Assembly: GCA_001603415.1 (NCBI GenBank) | Contig: LUYY01000228.1 | Span: 1 to 10,228 of the forward strand | DNA: 10,228 nt | Direction of reading: 5' to 3' | Source: Bacteroidales bacterium Bact_07 | Lineage (GTDB): Bacteria; Bacteroidota; Bacteroidia; Bacteroidales; Tenuifilaceae | Shown: positions 6,371 to 10,228 of the stretch, piece by piece | How positions within the stretch are numbered: position 1 is the first letter of the stretch | Layout of the letters: each line of letters opens with the position of its first letter | Translations under genes and position numbers: made by a program | Notes under the pieces: generated by a model | The model's input: the letters and a program-made list of their open reading frames with translations, nothing else | Databases searched by the model: none | Told to the model about the DNA's origin: nothing

Positions 6371-7450
6371 TTACTCATTTCTATAAACAAACAACCGGCT
6401 ATCGCCAATTTCATCGAGCGAAACCATTTTACCCTTGAGGGTAGGGGCTTTAACGCCTTCGCCAAAGAACCTATTGCCCACAAACATTCGTGCCTCATCC
6501 CAGAGGTTTTTCTGAATAAAGCTGTTAATAAGCATGGCGCCGCCCTCGATAATCACCGAAATGATTTCCCTATCGGCAAGTTCCTTTAGGATTTGGGCTT
6601 CAACCCCCTTAACAAAATCGATAGTAATAATTTCCAGGTTGTCGATACCGGTGAATTCGGCCTTGCGGGCCAGCGCGCTGCTATTGTTACCGGTAACAAG
6701 TAAGGTGGGCTGACTGCCATCAAAAACTTTAGCGCTGATTGGTAATCGTAACTTGCGGTCGATAACCACCCGAATGGGTGATCGCCCGCTCCAGTTACGG
6801 ACATTCAGTTGGGGATTATCCTTTTCCACCGTGTTGGTGCCAACAAGCACAGCCTGCTCTTCGCTACGCCAGCGGTGAACAAGGGAACGTGCCAACTCGT
6901 TGGTAATCCAGTTGGGGCCAACCGGTTCAGTAGATTCACGCTTTTTATCAATAAAACCATCCATGGTTTGTGCCCATTTCAGGATAACATACGGACGATT
7001 CTTGGTGTGAAAGGTAATAAACCGTCTGTTTAGCTCGATGGCTTCGTTTTCAAGGATGCCAACTGTAACCTCCTTTCCGCTTTGCCTGAGTATTTCAATC
7101 CCTCTTCCGGCTACCTTGGGGTTAGGGTCGGTGGTGGCAATCACCACGCGGGGAATTTCGTATTCAACAATCCTATCGGTGCATGGTGGAGTTTTACCGT
7201 AATGGGAACAGGGCTCAAGCGACACGTATAGGGTCGATTCCTTAAGAAGTTCTTTATTCTGAACCGAATTAATTGCATTCACCTCAGCATGGGCTTGCCC
7301 GTACATGGCATGAAACCCCTCACCAATAATTTGGTTGTTATGAACAATAACGGCGCCTACCATGGGGTTTGGGGCAACGTTGCCCAGTCCGCCTAAGGCA
7401 AGTTCCAGGCATCGGGCCATGTATTTACGGTGAACTTGGGCATTCTCCAT
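6371..7450 (-). CDS. ribD: Bifunctional riboflavin biosynthesis protein RibD (deaminase/reductase)
   Basis: The 359-residue protein catalyses two consecutive steps of riboflavin synthesis. It deaminates 2,5-diamino-6-ribosylamino-4(3H)-pyrimidinone 5'-phosphate and then reduces the ribosyl side chain with NADPH. Numbered from the ATG at 7450, the N-terminal cytidine-deaminase-like domain (1 to about 145) has HAEVNAI with zinc ligand His54 and catalytic Glu56, and EPCSHYGKTPPCTD with ligands Cys81 and Cys90; NPMVGAV (28-34) is also typical. The C-terminal RibD reductase domain (about 151-355) has PYVILKWAQTMDGFI (153-167), DNPQLNVR (211-218) and IIEGG (300-304). The frame extends eight codons upstream to a GTG, but the ATG fits the family N-terminus better. 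Here ribD stands apart from other rib genes. It converges on the LOG gene with 28 bases between the stops and no visible terminator. Confidence 0.96.
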   Translation of the reverse strand: MENAQVHRKYMARCLELALGGLGNVAPNPMVGAVIVHNNQIIGEGFHAMYGQAHAEVNAINSVQNKELLKESTLYVSLEPCSHYGKTPPCTDRIVEYEIPRVVIATTDPNPKVAGRGIEILRQSGKEVTVGILENEAIELNRRFITFHTKNRPYVILKWAQTMDGFIDKKRESTEPVGPNWITNELARSLVHRWRSEEQAVLVGTNTVEKDNPQLNVRNWSGRSPIRVVIDRKLRLPISAKVFDGSQPTLLVTGNNSSALARKAEFTGIDNLEIITIDFVKGVEAQILKELADREIISVIIEGGAMLINSFIQKNLWDEARMFVGNRFFGEGVKAPTLKGKMVSLDEIGDSRLFVYRNE

Positions 7451-7466
7451 AAAAAATGTAATTTTG
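7436..7466 (+). promoter_or_regulatory. Candidate promoter for prmC-recX (TTG, 20 bases, TAATTTTG)
   Basis: TTG at 7436-7438 and TAATTTTG at 7459-7466 are separated by 20 bases, an excellent fit to the Bacteroidota -33/-7 arrangement. The start point would be near 7472, giving a leader of about 20 bases before the prmC ATG at 7492. The -33 element lies inside the first codons of the divergent ribD gene. Confidence 0.55.
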
Positions 7467-7473
7467 TTTATCA

Positions 7474-7481
7474 CAAAGTTA
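7474..7481 (-). promoter_or_regulatory. Candidate -7 element for ribD
   Basis: Read on the minus strand this is TAACTTTG, an exact TAnnTTTG match. Transcription would begin near 7468, about 18 bases before the ribD ATG. Its -33 region would fall in the first codons of prmC, where I see no TTG. It sits only 7 bases from the opposing -7 element of prmC, so the two initiation sites overlap. There is no room for an FMN riboswitch in this leader. Confidence 0.42.
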
Positions 7482-7491
7482 AGTAATTTTT

Positions 7492-8358
7492 ATGGAGCAT
7501 AACACCCTTAGCGGCATCCTTAATCATGTTTCCAAACGACTAAGTGCAAGTTTTAACCCAAACGAGATTCAAACCATTAAAAAGTACATTGCCGAGGCGG
7601 TATTGAATGTTCCGTTCCATCAAGTATTTTTAAACACGCTTCAAAAGGTTGACGATGATAAAGTAATAGAGGTTGAGCGGATTACTGCCGAGTTATTAGC
7701 GGGTAAGCCTTTACAGTATGCTGTTGGTTTAACATATTTTTCCGATTTGGTTCTCAGGGTTAATCCATCGGTGTTGATTCCCCGCCCCGAAACCGAGGAG
7801 TTGGTTTCGTTGATTGTGAAGGAAAACAAAATAAACAGTCCCGGTATTCTTGATGTTGGTACAGGTAGTGGTTGCATTGCACTTGCATTAGCCAAACATA
7901 TTGCCAATGCCAAGGTTACCGGTATTGATATTTCGGCTGCTGCCCTTTCTGTGGCCATGGAAAATGCTGTAATCAACAAACTATCAGTAAATTTCCTTCA
8001 GGTTGATATTCTTGAGCCTACGGCTCTTGAGGCCTTTTGCTTCGACATTGTGGTAAGTAACCCTCCATATGTAACCGAATCAGAAAAGGAGTTTATGAAA
8101 AGGAATGTTTTGGATTACGAGCCGCACATTGCCCTGTTTGTTCCCGATGCCGACCCGTTGAGGTTTTACAGAGCGATTGCTTTACAATCGGTTCGTTCTT
8201 TAATACACCATGGTTGGTTATGGTTTGAGATAAATGAAGCATTTGGATCCGATGTTGTTAATCTCTTGAAATCAATTGGCTTTGTTCATGTTGAGTTGAT
8301 AAACGATTTTAGGGGGAAACCCCGATTTGTTAAAGCACAAAAGCAAAACAATGGCTAA
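7492..8358 (+). CDS. prmC: Peptide chain release factor N5-glutamine methyltransferase
   Basis: PrmC (HemK) methylates the glutamine of the GGQ motif in release factors RF1/RF2 using S-adenosylmethionine, which is needed for efficient translation termination. The 288-residue protein has the helical N-terminal substrate-recognition domain (1 to about 80) and then a Rossmann methyltransferase domain. The family motif IPRPETEELV is at 96-105, the AdoMet loop DVGTGSGCIALA at 121-132, DIS at 146-148 for ribose binding, and the catalytic NPPY at 190-193, which binds the glutamine side chain. YEPHIALF (209-216) is also characteristic. NPPY together with the N-terminal domain separates it from generic methyltransferases. 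The start follows a T-rich leader without Shine-Dalgarno. Its last 8 bases overlap recX, implying a shared transcript and coupled translation. Confidence 0.96.
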   Translation: MEHNTLSGILNHVSKRLSASFNPNEIQTIKKYIAEAVLNVPFHQVFLNTLQKVDDDKVIEVERITAELLAGKPLQYAVGLTYFSDLVLRVNPSVLIPRPETEELVSLIVKENKINSPGILDVGTGSGCIALALAKHIANAKVTGIDISAAALSVAMENAVINKLSVNFLQVDILEPTALEAFCFDIVVSNPPYVTESEKEFMKRNVLDYEPHIALFVPDADPLRFYRAIALQSVRSLIHHGWLWFEINEAFGSDVVNLLKSIGFVHVELINDFRGKPRFVKAQKQNNG

Positions 8359-8842
8359 AAATGATGCCGGTAAAGCTATAACGCCCCAAAAGGCATTAGA
8401 GCGTTTGCAGTACCTATGTGCCCGACAGGAGAAGTGCACTTACGATTTGGTGCAAAAGCTTAGGCGGTGGGGTCTTGCACAAACCGATGTTGATATAATA
8501 GTTGGCAAGCTTACTTCCGATGGATATGTCGACGACAGGCGTTTTGCCAAACTCTACGTTAGGGAAAAGAGCCGTATCAACAAGTGGGGGCCAATTAAAC
8601 TAAGGGCTATGCTTGCATCAAAGGGCATATCAAAGGAGATTATCGACGAAGCCCTAAATGAGCTTGGCATTACCGACAATAAACCTAACCTTTTTGAACT
8701 GTTGAAAAAGAAAATGCCGCATGTAAAAGCGGCAAATAGGTTCGATTTGCGGAACAAGCTAATTAGGTTTGGTGCCTCGCGGGGCTTTGCCCTCGATGAG
8801 GTGATTGATGAGGTAAACCGATTACTTGGTTCCGATGAGTAG
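8351..8842 (+). CDS. recX: Regulatory protein RecX
   Basis: RecX binds RecA filaments and generally restrains recombinase and co-protease activity. The 163-residue protein, counted from the ATG at 8351, is almost wholly predicted helical, as expected of three tandem three-helix repeats. The family pattern is visible in ALERLQYLCARQEKC (N-terminal repeat), then DGYVDDRRFAKLYVREKSR followed by WGPIKLRAMLASKGIS, which matches the usual LDDxRFAxxYV...GPxxIxxxLxxKGI. The frame extends eight codons upstream to a TTG, but the ATG in an A-rich context is preferred; it overlaps the prmC stop by 8 bases. recA itself is not in this window. The gene ends 8 bases from the convergent CotH-like gene, with no recognisable terminator between them. 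Confidence 0.92.
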   Translation: MAKNDAGKAITPQKALERLQYLCARQEKCTYDLVQKLRRWGLAQTDVDIIVGKLTSDGYVDDRRFAKLYVREKSRINKWGPIKLRAMLASKGISKEIIDEALNELGITDNKPNLFELLKKKMPHVKAANRFDLRNKLIRFGASRGFALDEVIDEVNRLLGSDE

Positions 8843-8850
8843 ATGCTTGC

Positions 8851-10228
8851 TCAAATTTTTATCACCTTTACCGCTCCAAGGTAATTCCCATTGAGGTAAG
8901 CCGTAATAATGTAAATTCCTTTTTGCAGGTTTTGCGCCTGGTATCGGTACACAAACGACGATAAACTTGCCTGCTCACTCATTTGCCACACCTCAAACCC
9001 TGAAATGGATGTAAGTTTTAAGGTGACTTGCCCGGTGGTTGGTAGAATTAACCTCAAATCGAAGTATTCGGTGAATGGATTAGGAATTGCCGAGATCATA
9101 ATAGGATTGGGCTCATCCTTGCAAACTCCGGGCAAATTGGCATCAAGCCACAAAAGCCTGCTGGAAATGAAGTTTTTCAGGTAGTTAACCTCCTGCTCGT
9201 AAGTGCTACCCACAAATGCGTTAGGCCATACCCAAATACCAAGCGAATTAAAGGTGTTATAGTTTCGTATTCGGGCATCTTGTATAAGCGTTGTCATGCT
9301 GTCGATAATGGCATGGACGCCGGTGCGGGTTAGTAATCCACTATTTTTTAGCTCTTCCCAACGGCATCGAGCCATATTATTGAATTTATCGTCGGTAGTA
9401 AATTTATCCCACCAAAATGGAATTGGATAGTAATCGTCGGGGCTTATCGATTTAAATACCCAGCCCTGTGGCGAGTCGCCACTGTAGTAGTTGGCGTTGC
9501 CAAAGGTAAGGTCGTAGTCCCACATAGGGCCAAAAGTGAGTTTTCCGCCTTTGCTATCTTTATCCTTGTGCAGAAAGGTGCTTATGCGGTACGCATCAAT
9601 GTTTTTTGAGAGTTCGTTAATTAAAAAGTAATCGACGGCCGAAGGTACATTAACATAGCGGTAGTATCCTAGGAAAGGGTCGTTCCAGTAGGTTGAGTTT
9701 AGTGTATTTTCGAAGGTGGTGATGTAGTTGCGGATGTAATTTTTTTGAACCGGCAAAATGTTTTCCGGTTTAGGGTAGTGCCATAGGAAGTTTATGGGTT
9801 TCCCGTTCTGCGTGTAAGGCGAAGCCCACCCAAACTCATCATAATCGCCCTTGTCGATTTTAACAATATAGCCGCCTGTTAATTCATCGCCCGAAATGTC
9901 GTTCTGGGTGAGTTTGGCAATATTCACACGGTTTTTACCGCGACGAACTTTCTCTATAAGAATGTAAAGGCCGGCATACTGTTCGTTTAGTACAAGCTCA
10001 CAGAATGCCGTGCGGGGTGCATAATGCCCCATACGGCGACCAATTTCGTATGCCAAGGCATTGCGAATTAGCGTCTTATCGTTATAGGGACCGTAGAGTG
10101 CCCAATCGTTTCCGGGGGGCATGCCCATTAACGCCGAGTCGATATTCTCTCCCTGGGCACTTATTAGCTCCACATTATAGTTTTTTTTCGGCCAATCGTT
10201 CCAAAGCGACGATTGTCCACGATACTCA
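8851..10228 (-). CDS. CotH-family protein with type IX secretion sorting domain, 5' end outside window
   Basis: The frame stays open through the right edge, so the N-terminus (with an expected signal peptide) is missing; 458 residues are visible. The edge-proximal part, reading EYRGQSS...WPKKNYNVEL then NDWALYGPYNDKTLIRNALAYEIG, is characteristic of the CotH kinase family (spore-coat CotH and secreted homologues). Candidate kinase residues are the aspartate of NIDAY (9589-9603) and WDYD in GPMWDYDLTFG (9511-9522), matching the catalytic and metal-binding aspartates reported for CotH. The last 78 residues (8854-9087, from IPNPF to KVIKI, with GIYIITAYLNG near the end) look like a type A Por secretion C-terminal sorting domain. 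This predicts export across the outer membrane by T9SS and cleavage of the tag. Many bacterial homologues have no proven kinase activity, so the substrate and role are unknown. Confidence 0.9.
   Translation of the reverse strand, partial: EYRGQSSLWNDWPKKNYNVELISAQGENIDSALMGMPPGNDWALYGPYNDKTLIRNALAYEIGRRMGHYAPRTAFCELVLNEQYAGLYILIEKVRRGKNRVNIAKLTQNDISGDELTGGYIVKIDKGDYDEFGWASPYTQNGKPINFLWHYPKPENILPVQKNYIRNYITTFENTLNSTYWNDPFLGYYRYVNVPSAVDYFLINELSKNIDAYRISTFLHKDKDSKGGKLTFGPMWDYDLTFGNANYYSGDSPQGWVFKSISPDDYYPIPFWWDKFTTDDKFNNMARCRWEELKNSGLLTRTGVHAIIDSMTTLIQDARIRNYNTFNSLGIWVWPNAFVGSTYEQEVNYLKNFISSRLLWLDANLPGVCKDEPNPIMISAIPNPFTEYFDLRLILPTTGQVTLKLTSISGFEVWQMSEQASLSSFVYRYQAQNLQKGIYIITAYLNGNYLGAVKVIKI

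Noticed and set aside
7451..7491. FMN riboswitch upstream of ribD
   Set aside because: The leader is under 40 bases and has none of the conserved helices; such a riboswitch needs well over 100 bases.
9748..9770. Inverted repeat AACCGG ... CCGGTT with inner AAAA/TTTT inside the CotH-like gene
   Set aside because: It lies well inside an intact coding region, has a one-base bulge and a tiny loop, and the codons read as ordinary protein; chance is sufficient.

Overview
The window looks like chromosomal DNA from a member of the Bacteroidota, probably a Bacteroidales-like or related free-living lineage. Four things point there. The DnaE carries the charged coiled-coil insertion in its PHP domain that I associate with this phylum. 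A CotH-family protein ends in a type IX secretion (Por) C-terminal sorting domain. Several genes have a TAnnTTTG promoter -7 element. Start codons are preceded by A/T-rich leaders rather than Shine-Dalgarno sequences.

Layout: positions 1-302 hold no gene but a cluster of short inverted and direct repeats. A minus-strand gene for an exported, beta-rich protein of unknown family follows (303-1391). A 287-base divergent intergenic region (1392-1678) separates it from dnaE and contains an unexpectedly well-formed nested inverted repeat (about 1500-1577), the most unusual non-coding signal here. Then come dnaE (replicative DNA polymerase III alpha), trxA (thioredoxin) closed by a clear intrinsic terminator, and a LOG/TIGR00730 nucleotide phosphoribohydrolase, all on the plus strand. 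The riboflavin gene ribD converges on the LOG gene. prmC (release-factor methyltransferase) diverges from ribD across only 41 bases and overlaps recX (RecA modulator) by 8 bases. At the right edge, a minus-strand CotH-like secreted protein runs off the window and converges on recX with 8 bases between the stops.

Functionally this is a housekeeping region: replication, thiol redox, nucleotide salvage or damage control, riboflavin synthesis, translation termination and recombination control. It is flanked by two cell-envelope or secreted proteins that are more lineage-specific. I see no CRISPR, prophage, transposase, toxin-antitoxin or biosynthetic cluster and no evidence of a new multi-gene system. 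The items most worth a second look are the structured element upstream of dnaE, the repeat cluster at the left edge, the interlocked divergent promoters between ribD and prmC, and the unrecognised envelope protein.
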